Source: Desulfovibrio sp. G11
GTDB lineage: Bacteria; Desulfobacterota; Desulfovibrionia; Desulfovibrionales; Desulfovibrionaceae
Length of the DNA stretch: 64,000 nt
Assembly (NCBI RefSeq): GCF_900243745.1
Contig: NZ_LT984798.1
Span: forward strand, 124,001-188,000
Direction: 5' to 3'
The position numbers and the translations under genes are program-made. Shown piece after piece: positions 1 to 8,906 of the stretch; position 1 is the stretch's first letter, and each line of letters begins with the position of its first letter. The notes under the pieces are model-generated. The model saw only the letters and a program-made list of their open reading frames with translations, searched no databases and was not told the origin of the DNA.

Positions 1-320
1 AACCAGCAGCGTACAAAGCCACAGGCCCGCCACAGGCCGTACCGCTGCGCCGGTTCCAGCAGGTGCACCCTCCACAACATTGCAGAGGGAAGACGTGTTG
101 TCACCTGCCGCAACGGCGCGCCTGCGGCCCACAAGGCCCGCTTGAGGCAAGGGTACGCAGGGCGACCATATATTTCCACTATTCCACATAGGCAATTTCC
201 TGGATTGGTGTGCTGCCGCGAGAATACGACCAGCTTCCCGGGCAGAACCCGGATTCCTTGCAACGAGTCGTTTTTCTGATGCTCGCCCACAAGGCAGACA
301 GGGGGCACGCCGGAAAGCAC
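1..320 (-). CDS. Unrecognised protein, 3' part outside window
   Basis: A reading frame without stops enters from the left edge on the minus strand and covers about 106 residues. I place its start at the GTG at 318-320, because no ATG is available in frame before a stop just inside the end of the neighbouring glycosyltransferase gene. An AGGA lies about 13 bases upstream, which is a poor ribosome site. The protein has alternating hydrophobic and charged stretches with several Cys and Trp, and I do not recognise the family. It follows a GT4 glycosyltransferase in the same direction with a gap of about 30 bases, so a role in envelope glycan assembly is possible. A non-coding stretch cannot be excluded. 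Confidence 0.4.
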   Translation of the reverse strand, partial: MLSGVPPVCLVGEHQKNDSLQGIRVLPGKLVVFSRQHTNPGNCLCGIVEIYGRPAYPCLKRALWAAGAPLRQVTTRLPSAMLWRVHLLEPAQRYGLWRACGFVRCW

Positions 321-351
321 GAGTTTTCGCGCAGGTCCTGGCCGCCGATGC

Positions 352-1452
352 CTAAGCCCTTAGATTCAGACGGCTGAAAACTTCCTCATGGGCGTCCACC
401 ATGGCCGTAAATGAAAAGTCCCGCTCAGCCCGCTGCCTTCCGGCCAGACCCATGCTATCGCACAAAGCACTGTCATCAAGCAAACGGCAGCAGTGTCGGG
501 CCATGCTTTCCGCATCTGCCGCAGGCGAAAGCAGACCGCTGATTTCCTGCTCCACAAGGCGGGGGATACCCCCGACGGCAGTAGCAGCTACAGGCAGGCC
601 ACAGGCCATGGCCTCAAGGATGACATTGGGTTGCCCTTCCCGCACGGAAGACAAGGCAAAAATACGCGCCGCCGCATAATGCTCCCGCATATCAAGACCA
701 CCTGGAACGAAATCTACATTGCTGCCCGCCGCATGCGCCGCAGCCCACTGCTTCAGCACAGCCTCTTCCGGCCCGTCACCCACAAGCCGCAGACGGGCTG
801 CGGGATAGGTTTTCAATACCAGTTCAAAGGCCCGCAGAAGCGTTACATGATCCTTGTCTCCAGCCAGACGGGCCACACAGAGAATAATCGGCTCCCGCTG
901 CGACGGGGCGGGATTTGACGGCGAAAAAAAGTTCGTATCCACACCATTGGGAATATAGCTGAGCCGTGCCTTCGGCACACCAAAATCAAGTAAAATATTT
1001 TGCAATGCCTCAGAGTTGCAGACCATATGATCCGTAAGCCGCCAGAGCCATTTTTCGTGTTGCCGGGCCGGACCGCCGCCGCCGCGGCAGGTGCCGACCA
1101 CCAGAGGGATTGCGCCCCTTCCGCTCCATAAACGTAAAAAACGGCCCCAGATGCGGCCCCAGATGTTTGGCAGGGCCGTGCAGGGCACAATAATGCCGGG
1201 CCTGAGCCTGTGCAGGGTTGTAGCCAGTTGCAGAAAAAAAACGGGCGACACGCGGCGTCCGCAGCCCAGATGATGCAATTCGATTCCAGCCTCGCGGGCA
1301 GCTGCGTCCAGGTCAGTGGGACCGGTCAGGGTAAGCATGACCGGAGTGAATTTTTGCCTGTCCAGACGGCGGGCCAGCTCCAGAGTCTGGCGCTGTGTGC
1401 CACCGTAGCAAAGATCCTCCATCAGAAAAAGAACACGCAAAGGTGTGGACAT
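352..1452 (-). CDS. GT4-type glycosyltransferase
   Basis: 366-residue glycosyltransferase of the GT-B fold, expected to move a sugar from a nucleotide donor to a surface glycan at the inner face of the membrane. The N-terminal domain opens with VLFLMEDLCYGGTQRQTLEL, the usual glycine-rich acceptor-side start. The C-terminal domain holds YIPNGVDTNFF, LVGDGPE and the donor-binding EGQPNVILEAMACGLPVAAT stretch with the paired glutamates typical of GT4 enzymes. The start at 1452 is preferred over an in-frame upstream ATG because AAGGAG sits 5 bases before it. Sugar specificity cannot be read from sequence. Confidence 0.85.
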   Translation of the reverse strand: MSTPLRVLFLMEDLCYGGTQRQTLELARRLDRQKFTPVMLTLTGPTDLDAAAREAGIELHHLGCGRRVSPVFFLQLATTLHRLRPGIIVPCTALPNIWGRIWGRFLRLWSGRGAIPLVVGTCRGGGGPARQHEKWLWRLTDHMVCNSEALQNILLDFGVPKARLSYIPNGVDTNFFSPSNPAPSQREPIILCVARLAGDKDHVTLLRAFELVLKTYPAARLRLVGDGPEEAVLKQWAAAHAAGSNVDFVPGGLDMREHYAAARIFALSSVREGQPNVILEAMACGLPVAATAVGGIPRLVEQEISGLLSPAADAESMARHCCRLLDDSALCDSMGLAGRQRAERDFSFTAMVDAHEEVFSRLNLRA

Positions 1453-1900
1453 GATTCTCCTTATACCGGCGCTGTGTGGCGGGCAACCCCGCCTCGTCAC
1501 CACATTGCGCCCGGCAGGGAAACGGGCTGTGCCGCCCCCATGTACGGCTGGACAATCTTATGCATTCCAACGCCATTTGCAAGAGCACACCTTTCGGGAC
1601 GTCTCCGCAGAAAATTCCATCATGCGGACACGTCACTTCGCCGGACGCTCTCACGGCAGACCTGCTGCGCCGCATCTCGTGCCCCCTCCGGAACATCCCC
1701 TGTCCGGTAAAAAATACAATGCAGCCTTATTGCCTTCACAGCGGGAAAGCAGAGGCAAATTTTCCGCGCTCGCACAGCCCTGCCGATAAAAGCCGCACTG
1801 GGCTTGTCCCGCAATTCGCGACAATGCGCGGCAGGTCGCGCCGGGCAGATCGGCTTCGTCATACGTTGCCTTGCGCCGCGCTTGCGCTTACTATGGGGCG
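1453..1900. other. Intergenic region between divergent genes
   Basis: About 450 bases separate the divergent glycosyltransferase and deacetylase genes. Short open frames occur on both strands, but none has a convincing ribosome site or recognisable protein. It presumably holds the two promoters; no clear operator or terminator was seen. Confidence 0.5.
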
Positions 1901-2914
1901 ATGACCAATACGCCAGCCACACAGCCTGATACCGGGCGTGACCTTTATGTCATTGTTAGCCTTGATGTGGAAGAAGAGGGCCTGTTTTCAGGCAGTTATG
2001 CATCCAGCGGCTGCGGCGTGCGCAATGTCGCCCTGCTGCCGCGCCTGGCCCCTCTGACGCATGACCTGGGCTTCCCTCTCACCCTGTTTTGCGCGCATAC
2101 CGTCTTTTCCAACCCGGAAGCAAGGCCGCACCTGACCTGGATGCGCGATCACTGTCAGGCCGAAATAGCGGCACACCTGCACCACTGGAGCACCCCTCCG
2201 CTGACAGATAGTGAACACGGTGCAACTGCGCGAAAGCGCGGCACCCCCGAACGCACAGACAAAATGCCCCAACAGCTGCTGCGCCGCCGTCTCCGTACCC
2301 TGCTGGACGCGGGGCGGGACTTTCAGGGTGCTCCCCTCACCAGTTTTCGCATGGGCCGCTGGGACCTCAAGAGCAGCGTGCGCCCCCTGCTGGCTGAAGA
2401 GGGCATCACGTTTGACAGTTCCGTCTGCCCGCTACGCGTTTTTCCAGGTGGCCCGGATCATTTTCTGGCACCCACGGATCCGTACTGGCCTGCAGACTGC
2501 CCGGGGCTGCTCGAATCCCCGGTGAGCCAGATCGCGCTATATCCGCCTCTGGCCCGGCTCTGGTACGGTCTTACCCGATATAAACCCCTTGTGGATTCCT
2601 TTCATTTCTGGGGGGTCCTGAGTCCCAATCCCGTGTGGCACAGTCCCGCCGTTATGCGGGCGGCCACCAGGCTTCTTGCACGGCGCGGCGGCAGGGTATT
2701 GAGCCTTTTCTGGCATTCTTCGGAAATGTTGCCCGGCGGTTCGCCCAACATCCCGGACCAAGCAGCGGCGGACGCCCTTTATCAAAAAACTTACAGCTAC
2801 TTGCTCTGGCTGCGAGAGCACTACAACGTCATCGGGCTTACTGCCGCCCAATTGCGCCAGTTGGCCCCTTCCCTGAACTTCGGGCCGCGCCCCGCAGGGC
2901 AAGGAGACTGGTAA
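1901..2914 (+). CDS. NodB-type polysaccharide deacetylase
   Basis: 337-residue protein of the carbohydrate esterase 4 type, which removes N- or O-acyl groups from polysaccharide using a metal ion. The metal/base aspartate lies in SLDVEEEG (about residues 20-27) and the second metal motif is a His cluster in AAHLHHW (about 90-96). A further conserved block is SFRMGRWD. There is no signal peptide, so it may act on a lipid-linked precursor in the cytoplasm, as in the PIG-L or PuuE-like branches. The ATG at 1901 is used; an upstream TTG at 1871 is possible but adds a non-conserved extension. Its stop overlaps the start of the next gene by one base, so the two are co-translated. Confidence 0.8.
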   Translation: MTNTPATQPDTGRDLYVIVSLDVEEEGLFSGSYASSGCGVRNVALLPRLAPLTHDLGFPLTLFCAHTVFSNPEARPHLTWMRDHCQAEIAAHLHHWSTPPLTDSEHGATARKRGTPERTDKMPQQLLRRRLRTLLDAGRDFQGAPLTSFRMGRWDLKSSVRPLLAEEGITFDSSVCPLRVFPGGPDHFLAPTDPYWPADCPGLLESPVSQIALYPPLARLWYGLTRYKPLVDSFHFWGVLSPNPVWHSPAVMRAATRLLARRGGRVLSLFWHSSEMLPGGSPNIPDQAAADALYQKTYSYLLWLREHYNVIGLTAAQLRQLAPSLNFGPRPAGQGDW

Positions 2915-3699
2915 TGAAGCGTGTGGCATTTGTGCTTCTGGACGGCCTGACTGCCGCCACCGCCCGACGCTGCCTGTCTTATCCACAGGCGCTGGAAGAG
3001 GCGGGCCTGGCCCGCTATGCCGAGCTTGTGGCTCCGTTGCCGCCGCTTTCACGCCCTGCCTATGCCACACTGCTTTGCGGCATCCCGCCGGCGCAAAGCG
3101 GCATTCTGCACAACGATGACGCCCGCCTGTGCCCCGCACCCACCATATGCTCACGCTTACGGGACGCAGGGCGTATTACGGCGGCAGCGGCCTACCACTG
3201 GATGAGCGAACTGTGCAATATCGCGCCCTTTGATGCCGCACGCGACCGCCTGACCCAGGCACCGGGCATGCCCATTGCTCACGGTCTTTTTTACAGCAAT
3301 GACGCCTATCCGGATGACGAGCTTTTTCGCGATGCCGCAAGCCTGTGCCGGCGCTTCAGCCCGGACCTTCTACTCGTTCATTCAATGGGCATTGACCACG
3401 CGGGACACTGCCACGGGGCCGACAGTCGCGCCTACCGGGACGCCGCCCGCCACGCGGACGGATTGCTGGCCCGCTGGCTGCCCATATGGGAAAAGCAGGG
3501 CTATTCCGCCCTGGTAACCAGCGATCACGGCATGGGCGATGACCACGGGCATAATGACAATACGGAGGCCACGCGTCGCGTCCCCCTCTGGCTTATGGGC
3601 CGCGCCTGGGATGGCCTGCCCATGCCGGACGCCCAGACACAACTGGCCGGCCTTGTTTTGCAAGCCCTTGGCCTGCCGCAGGAATCACATCCGGCATAA
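2914..3699 (+). CDS. Alkaline-phosphatase-superfamily phosphodiesterase/phosphatase
   Basis: 261-residue enzyme of the type I phosphodiesterase/nucleotide pyrophosphatase group in the alkaline phosphatase superfamily. The N-terminal LLDGL carries the first metal aspartate, SRPAYATLLCG supplies the probable nucleophile region, and metal ligands are seen in HSMGIDHAGH and TSDHGMGDDHGHND. No signal peptide or membrane anchor is seen, so it may be cytoplasmic, and the substrate is unknown. The ATG overlaps the previous stop (TAATG) and follows an AAGGAG at 2901-2906. Coupling to a polysaccharide deacetylase suggests processing of a phosphorylated glycan or glycolipid precursor. Confidence 0.78.
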   Translation: MKRVAFVLLDGLTAATARRCLSYPQALEEAGLARYAELVAPLPPLSRPAYATLLCGIPPAQSGILHNDDARLCPAPTICSRLRDAGRITAAAAYHWMSELCNIAPFDAARDRLTQAPGMPIAHGLFYSNDAYPDDELFRDAASLCRRFSPDLLLVHSMGIDHAGHCHGADSRAYRDAARHADGLLARWLPIWEKQGYSALVTSDHGMGDDHGHNDNTEATRRVPLWLMGRAWDGLPMPDAQTQLAGLVLQALGLPQESHPA

Positions 3700-3821
3700 C
3701 AACAAAACGTCCCGCACCGGCAGCAGGCGCGGCAGAACTTGAAAAATCAGGGCAAACAATCTTGCCGTCGCCACAGGGGCCAATACAGGCGCATGGCGCA
3801 AAACGCCACCAAGGAGCAGGC

Positions 3822-4724
3822 ATGAAAGAAGGCAGCAAGGGCAGCCTGCTGTTGCAGAGCAGCAGCACCTCAAGCGGGTATATGTGGATTCTGTTTGCGG
3901 CTTTTTTCTGGTCTTTGCTTGGCGTGTCTTCCAAATACTGCATTGCCGGTGGCGTTCAGCCTCTGGAAACCGCCTTCTGGCGGGCCGCCATCGGCTGCAT
4001 CTGCTTTCTGATACACGCAGCCCTGACCCGGTCACTGCGTGTCAACATCCGTGATGCCCTGATCTTCATGCTTTTCGGCCTCTGGGGAACAGGCGTTTTT
4101 TTTGCCGCCATGCAAATGTCCATCAAGCTCAGCGGCGGGGCCACGGCCGTGGTGCTTCTATACACCGCGCCCGTATGGGTAGCCTTTTTTTCGCGCCTGC
4201 TTTTCGGCGAGCACATCACCAGGCGCAAGGCCCTGGCCATAGGGATCGCACTATGCGGCACAGCCCTGGTATGTTTTACCGGTGGCAGCATCCCGGGTGA
4301 AACCTCGGTGCTCGGCATCGCCTGCGGCCTGCTGGCAGGGTTCAGCTACGCCACTCACTATCCCTTCTACCGCTGGTGGCAGGCGCGCTACTCCACCGCC
4401 GCCATTTACGGCTATATGCTTATTGGCGGCATCGTGTCCTTGGGGCTTTTTGAACCCATTCACCTGGATCACAGCCCGCAGATATGGGGTTGGCTTTTTA
4501 TCCTCGGCTTTCTGACATGCTATCTTGCTTACTTCTGCTACGGCATGGGGCTTAAACGCATCAGCCTGGTACGGGCCGCAGTGACCTGCCATCTGGAACC
4601 TGTGCTCGGCACACTGTGGGTATGGCTGTTCTGGGATGAAAACTTTACTCCGCTGGGCTGGCTTGGTGGTGCGCTGGTGCTTGGGGCCGTCCTGCTGCTC
4701 ACTACCGACAAAAGCAAGGAATAG
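3822..4724 (+). CDS. EamA/DMT-family inner-membrane transporter
   Basis: 300-residue integral membrane protein with about ten hydrophobic segments in two repeated halves of five, the layout of EamA-domain drug/metabolite transporters. The repeat starts are visible as WILFAAFFWSLLGVSSKY near the N-terminus and GIACGLLAGFSYATHYPFYR in the middle. Members export amino acids, sugars or other metabolites; the substrate cannot be inferred here. The ATG at 3822 has AAGGAG at 3811-3816. It lies about 120 bases after the phosphodiesterase gene on the same strand and may be transcribed separately. Confidence 0.88.
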   Translation: MKEGSKGSLLLQSSSTSSGYMWILFAAFFWSLLGVSSKYCIAGGVQPLETAFWRAAIGCICFLIHAALTRSLRVNIRDALIFMLFGLWGTGVFFAAMQMSIKLSGGATAVVLLYTAPVWVAFFSRLLFGEHITRRKALAIGIALCGTALVCFTGGSIPGETSVLGIACGLLAGFSYATHYPFYRWWQARYSTAAIYGYMLIGGIVSLGLFEPIHLDHSPQIWGWLFILGFLTCYLAYFCYGMGLKRISLVRAAVTCHLEPVLGTLWVWLFWDENFTPLGWLGGALVLGAVLLLTTDKSKE

Positions 4725-4736
4725 CACACAAAAGAA

Positions 4737-5792
4737 TCAGTCTGCCGGAAAAAGTACCGCACCTGCCGCATGCGCCGGGCCATCACCTGCGCCTCCCTGC
4801 CCGCTCCAGGCCTGAAGCATGCGCGCCTTGCAGATGATTTCCGGCCGATATTCAAAATGCATGATATCGTATTCATGCCACTTGCCGCCCCATATGAAAC
4901 CCGCCTGCTCCATAGCATCCACGATGGCGAAAGGATATCCGCGCTGCATGGGGTGGGGGCGCAGCTTGTTCCAGCGCCAGTACGGGGCCAGCCGCGGGCT
5001 CAAATCTACAGCAATGCCGTAAGCATGCGGACTCAATCGAGTCTCGCCCGCTATACGCCGCCACACAAAACCGCCGTGCACCTTCAGGTAATCTTTTAAA
5101 TGTGGCTCTGCACCTACGGCAACGGCAAGGCGCGCATCGGCCCGACCCAGCGCCCGGGCCGCCGAAGCGGAAAGACGCAAGGGCTGCCCGAGCAGTGTTG
5201 TCTGACGGACCTGCCTGCCCACCTCAGAAGCATTCTGCCCGTAAATCGCACCCAAAAGATCATAGGAACGCCGCCGCCCCGGCGAAACACCGTAGGGCGT
5301 GTCCGGCCGCTCCGGCTCAAGGGGATACGCGTCTGCCATACTGGAGCGCACATCCACGGCCCAGCCCTTTTCGCCATTGCCGGAACCCGCATGGCTCAAT
5401 GCCGATCCGCTGTCGGCATGCCGCGCATAAAGCACCCGGCGGCCACCACCCACAAGCAGCCACAAACCGCTGTCGTCCGTAACCATTCCGGCAATTTCCG
5501 GATAGGAAGCCCGCAGACAGTACACATCCAGACGCGCGGCGTCATCCAGACCCTCCGGCAACGCATCAGACGGCCCACCCAACTGTTCCTCCGGCCACGC
5601 CTCCAGCGGCACAGCCGGACCGCTGGCGCATGGCACACGAAAGCTGGCGGGCAAGGGGCCGTCCTGCCTCATGATCCCAGTATCAGAAACGGGCAGATCG
5701 TGGTTCGTCGCGGCACAAAAGTCGGCGGCTGTCATCAGAAGCAGGGTACAACCCATCAGAAAGGTGGATAATTTCTTTATGTGACACTTCAT
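4737..5792 (-). CDS. Secreted M15-type D-alanyl-D-alanine carboxypeptidase-like protein
   Basis: 351-residue protein with an N-terminal signal sequence (KKLSTFLMGCTLLLMTAADF, cleavage near residue 28) and a C-terminal zinc peptidase domain of the VanY/M15 type. Zinc and catalytic motifs are visible as SPHAYGIAVDLS (about 255-266) and HFEY (about 312-315), with WHEYDIM between them. It probably trims peptidoglycan stem peptides in the periplasm. The roughly 200 residues before the peptidase domain have no recognised motif. The gene converges on the transporter gene. The ribosome site at 5792 is weak, and no better in-frame start with a signal peptide was found. Confidence 0.85.
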   Translation of the reverse strand: MKCHIKKLSTFLMGCTLLLMTAADFCAATNHDLPVSDTGIMRQDGPLPASFRVPCASGPAVPLEAWPEEQLGGPSDALPEGLDDAARLDVYCLRASYPEIAGMVTDDSGLWLLVGGGRRVLYARHADSGSALSHAGSGNGEKGWAVDVRSSMADAYPLEPERPDTPYGVSPGRRRSYDLLGAIYGQNASEVGRQVRQTTLLGQPLRLSASAARALGRADARLAVAVGAEPHLKDYLKVHGGFVWRRIAGETRLSPHAYGIAVDLSPRLAPYWRWNKLRPHPMQRGYPFAIVDAMEQAGFIWGGKWHEYDIMHFEYRPEIICKARMLQAWSGQGGAGDGPAHAAGAVLFPAD

Positions 5793-5851
5793 GTACCAAG
5801 CCTACCCGCGCTCCGCTTGTCAAGGCAAGCGCTTTTGCGTACACCAGCGCC

Positions 5852-7372
5852 ATGTCTGTCTGGAATTTCTTTTTGGTCACGTTCGGCTGCAAGGTCAATC
5901 AGTACGAAACACAGTCCCTGCGTGAAGCGTGGCAGGGCCTGGGCGGCGTGGAATGCTCCAGCCCCGCCGAGGCAGATGTCATCTGCGTCAACAGTTGCGC
6001 CATCACGGCCAAAGGCGAAAGAGACGCCCGCAACGCAGTTTTTCGCCTGCGGCGCGAAGCGCCGGACGCCCGCCTGATACTCACCGGCTGCGCGGCGCAT
6101 CTGTTCGCTGACTATCGCCCCCGGCCCGGGGCCGCCTGGGCTGCCCCCGACCTGCTGGTTCCGCAGGAACATAAAGACCTGCTGTTGCAAGGCCCGTGGA
6201 GCAGCGATTTCGCCGGGCCGGACTCCTGCGCCACCGCTTCGGCGACGCTGCCTGCACAGCACGAAAAAATGCCCTCTCCGTCCGGCAGTGCTCCATTGCT
6301 TACTCCCTTCCGCGAGGTGAACCGCCCCCAGAAAGCCGAGGAACATGCTTCAACCACAATGAATGCGGACACAAACGCCGATGCCGCCAACAGTTTTCCA
6401 TCTTTCAACATTTCCACCTTCAAGCGCGCCCGGCCTGTGCTCAAAGTGCAGGACGGCTGCGCCCACCGCTGCACTTACTGCATCGTGCCGCTCACACGAG
6501 GCAAGCCCCGTAGCCGCCCGGTAGAACATGTGCTGGCCGAAACCCGCCGCCTGCTGGAATCGGGCCATGTGGAAATCATGATTTCCGGCATCAATCTGGG
6601 ACAATACGGACGGGACGCACAGACGGGCGACTTCTGGAACCTGTTGCGCACCCTTGACACGGCGTTGGCTCCGGAATTTGCCGGGTTGGCCCGTTTTCGT
6701 ATCAGCTCTCTGGAGCCGGGCCAGCTGGACGAGCGCGCGTTGGATATTTTGCGCCATTGCCGCATGCTCTGCCCGCACCTGCACATATCCCTGCAGCATG
6801 GCAGCCGCAACGTGCTGAAAAGAATGGGCCGCGGACATTATAGCCCCGCCATGCTGGAGGAAGCAGTAAGGGAACTTTCAGCCCACTGGCCCGCCATGGG
6901 GCTTGGCGCGGACATTATCGCGGGCTTTCCGGGAGAGACCGAAAAAGATGTGCAGGAACTCCTAGAGCTTGTTGCCCGCCTGCCCCTTGGTTACGCACAT
7001 GTTTTCCCGTACTCGCGCCGTCCCGGAACTGCGGCAGAACGCTTTGAAGGGCAGATCCCCCACGCGCTCAAGCTGGAGCGCGCGGCCAGGGTGCGGCAGG
7101 CTGTTGCCCTGAAGCAAAAAGAATTTCTCATGGCACAAATGGCCTTGCCGCGCATGCTGCTGGCTGCGGACATCTCCGGCAGCATACAAAAGGCCCCTCA
7201 AGCGGGCGGCAAAAAAATCAAGGGCGTCAACGAATATTATGCGGCCTGCTTCTTGCGTCCACGGGAGACGCCCTCCACAGAAGGCGGGGTTTCCGCTCCC
7301 TCGCTCGCCGGGCTTTTGCCCGTGCGGCCAGTGGAGCTGTCAGACAAGGGACTGATCGTGGAACCATTATAA
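5852..7372 (+). CDS. mtaB: tRNA t6A37 methylthiotransferase MtaB
   Basis: 506-residue radical-SAM methylthiotransferase of the MiaB/RimO/MtaB family, which adds a methylthio group to N6-threonylcarbamoyladenosine at position 37 of tRNAs reading ANN codons. The N-terminal domain opens with FGCKVNQYETQ (first cluster cysteine near residue 12) and continues with CVNSCA and TGCAAH. The radical-SAM cluster motif CAHRCTYC is at residues 203-210. The FGCKVNQYET signature favours MtaB over MiaB. Between the two domains is an unusually long Ala/Ser/Pro-rich linker (roughly residues 105-195). It is a single gene ending at a strong hairpin terminator. Confidence 0.9.
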   Translation: MSVWNFFLVTFGCKVNQYETQSLREAWQGLGGVECSSPAEADVICVNSCAITAKGERDARNAVFRLRREAPDARLILTGCAAHLFADYRPRPGAAWAAPDLLVPQEHKDLLLQGPWSSDFAGPDSCATASATLPAQHEKMPSPSGSAPLLTPFREVNRPQKAEEHASTTMNADTNADAANSFPSFNISTFKRARPVLKVQDGCAHRCTYCIVPLTRGKPRSRPVEHVLAETRRLLESGHVEIMISGINLGQYGRDAQTGDFWNLLRTLDTALAPEFAGLARFRISSLEPGQLDERALDILRHCRMLCPHLHISLQHGSRNVLKRMGRGHYSPAMLEEAVRELSAHWPAMGLGADIIAGFPGETEKDVQELLELVARLPLGYAHVFPYSRRPGTAAERFEGQIPHALKLERAARVRQAVALKQKEFLMAQMALPRMLLAADISGSIQKAPQAGGKKIKGVNEYYAACFLRPRETPSTEGGVSAPSLAGLLPVRPVELSDKGLIVEPL

Positions 7373-7419
7373 CCTTGACCACTCGAGAGCGGGCGTTTCC
7401 GGCCGCACCCGGCCCATGA

Positions 7420-7460
7420 AATAGCAGACGCCCCGCGAAGTTCGCGGGGCGTCTGCTATT
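7420..7460. terminator. Strong hairpin terminator after mtaB
   Basis: A perfect 20-bp inverted repeat with a one-base centre, rich in GC at the core and AT at the base. It lies 48 bases after the mtaB stop and ends in a short T/A stretch on both sides, so it could also stop transcripts from the minus-strand gene to its right. Confidence 0.85.
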
Positions 7461-7691
7461 ATCCGAAGTTTTTGAGTCTTGAAATAAGCTCTGGCTTACA
7501 CCCGAGGCTCTTGTGCTACAACACGCTGATAACGAATTTTGCTGTCCATTACCCGCCTCGCCCGGTCGACCCTGTTGATGGCAATGTGCAACGCACGGGA
7601 GATCACCGGGCAAAGTGAGAAAATCCCGCAGCATGAGCCGCTCCGATGGTCCCCAATAAAAACAATGAGGGCATTTCAGCCGTTTATTGCT

Positions 7692-8273
7692 CTAAATGCT
7701 GATCTTTGCGCCGAGCAGTTTGACAAAGGCCGCAATCCACGCAGGATGCGCAGGCCAGGCCGGAGCAGTCACAAGGTTGCCCTCCACCACGGCGTTGGTG
7801 AAGGTTTCGTTAAATTCGGCCCAGGTGGCTCCGGCATCTACCACATCAGGCTTTACTGCGGGATAGGCAGTGCAGGTGCGGTTTTTCAGAACACCGGCAG
7901 AAACAAGAATCTGCGGGCCATGGCAGACCGCGGCAATGGGCTTTCCGGCCGCATTGAACTCGCGTACAATTTCAAGAATACGCGGATTCAGGCGCAGGTA
8001 TTCCGGTGCACGCCCGCCGGGAACCACCAGCCCGACATAGTCGGCAGTGTTTACCTTGTCGAAGTCAAAATTGATGACAAAATTATGGCCGCGCTTTTCC
8101 GAGTAGGTCTGGTCGCCCTCAAAGTCATGAATGGCGGTGCGCACAACATCGCCAGATTTTTTGCCGGGGCATACGGCATGCACGTCATAGCCGAGCATGA
8201 GCAGCATCTGAAAAGGCACCATCACTTCATAATCTTCTACATAATCACCGGCCAGTATCAGAATTTTTTTCAT
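7692..8273 (-). CDS. DJ-1/PfpI-family protein
   Basis: 193-residue class I glutamine-amidotransferase-like protein of the DJ-1/PfpI group. The nucleophile-elbow cysteine is C117 in AAVCHGPQ, with an acidic residue near the N-terminus (GDYVEDYE) and the GG loop VVPGGRAPE. Members act as deglycases/glyoxalases, chaperones or proteases; which applies here is not determinable. The ATG at 8273 has GGAG about 8 bases upstream and is preferred over an upstream ATG at 8309. It stands alone, divergent from the FmdB-type gene. Confidence 0.85.
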   Translation of the reverse strand: MKKILILAGDYVEDYEVMVPFQMLLMLGYDVHAVCPGKKSGDVVRTAIHDFEGDQTYSEKRGHNFVINFDFDKVNTADYVGLVVPGGRAPEYLRLNPRILEIVREFNAAGKPIAAVCHGPQILVSAGVLKNRTCTAYPAVKPDVVDAGATWAEFNETFTNAVVEGNLVTAPAWPAHPAWIAAFVKLLGAKISI

Positions 8274-8491
8274 GATTTTCTCCTGCGGTTCCGGGCCTGC
8301 ATAAGCCAATGCCCGAAAAGCGGTTTGCGCCCGGCATCACGGCCTTATGGCCCCTTGCCTTGAGCGTATTTATGTTTATATATGCAGGGACTGCCCAGGG
8401 CAAGCCCCTGAGCGGCACGGTCTGCACGGCGCAACACGGCCTTGATGCAGCCCCTCAAGGTGTAATCAAAGAATGCTTCAGGAGTATCAGT

Positions 8492-8749
8492 ATGCCCATG
8501 TTTGACTTTGTCTGCACTGCCTGCGGAAACAAGTTTGAAGATCTGGTTTTTGGCGATGAATCTCCGGCATGCCCCAAATGCGGCGCGGCCACTGAAAAGC
8601 AGATGTGCGTTCCAAGTCCTCTCAAAACCGGGGCCTTCCCGTACAAGCCCGGTCCGGTACGGCCCATGGGAAAAGGCATGCCCACCTGCGCTGCGGGGAG
8701 CTGCTCTTCAGGCAGTTGCGGCACCGGCGGCGCTGGCGGCCTGTCCTGA
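8492..8749 (+). CDS. FmdB-type zinc-ribbon protein
   Basis: 85-residue protein with the FmdB-type putative regulatory zinc ribbon: FVCTACG and CPKCG supply four cysteines within the first 35 residues. The C-terminal half is rich in Gly, Ser and Cys with no structure evident. The start at 8492 has CAGGAG at 8479-8484; a second ATG two codons later is possible. Proteins of this type are small and often of unknown role, and the name reflects linkage to formamidase genes in other bacteria. A rho-independent terminator follows at 8817. Confidence 0.82.
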   Translation: MPMFDFVCTACGNKFEDLVFGDESPACPKCGAATEKQMCVPSPLKTGAFPYKPGPVRPMGKGMPTCAAGSCSSGSCGTGGAGGLS

Positions 8750-8816
8750 GGCACGTAGGGCCTGCAAACAACAGGCAGCGCCCGGGTAATCCGGTGGATT
8801 ACCTAAAAAATATTCA

Positions 8817-8847
8817 GCCCTTGGCCCGGCGTGCCAAGGGCTTTCTT
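8817..8847 (+). terminator. Rho-independent terminator
   Basis: Nine-base-pair stem GCCCTTGGC / GCCAAGGGC with a seven-base loop followed by TTTCTT. It lies between the zinc-ribbon gene and yicC and marks the start of a new transcription unit. Confidence 0.8.
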
Positions 8848-8906
8848 GCATTCGTCAAGGCCTTGCTCTACACTCGCCCCAATACTCTATATATGGGAAG
8901 GAACCT

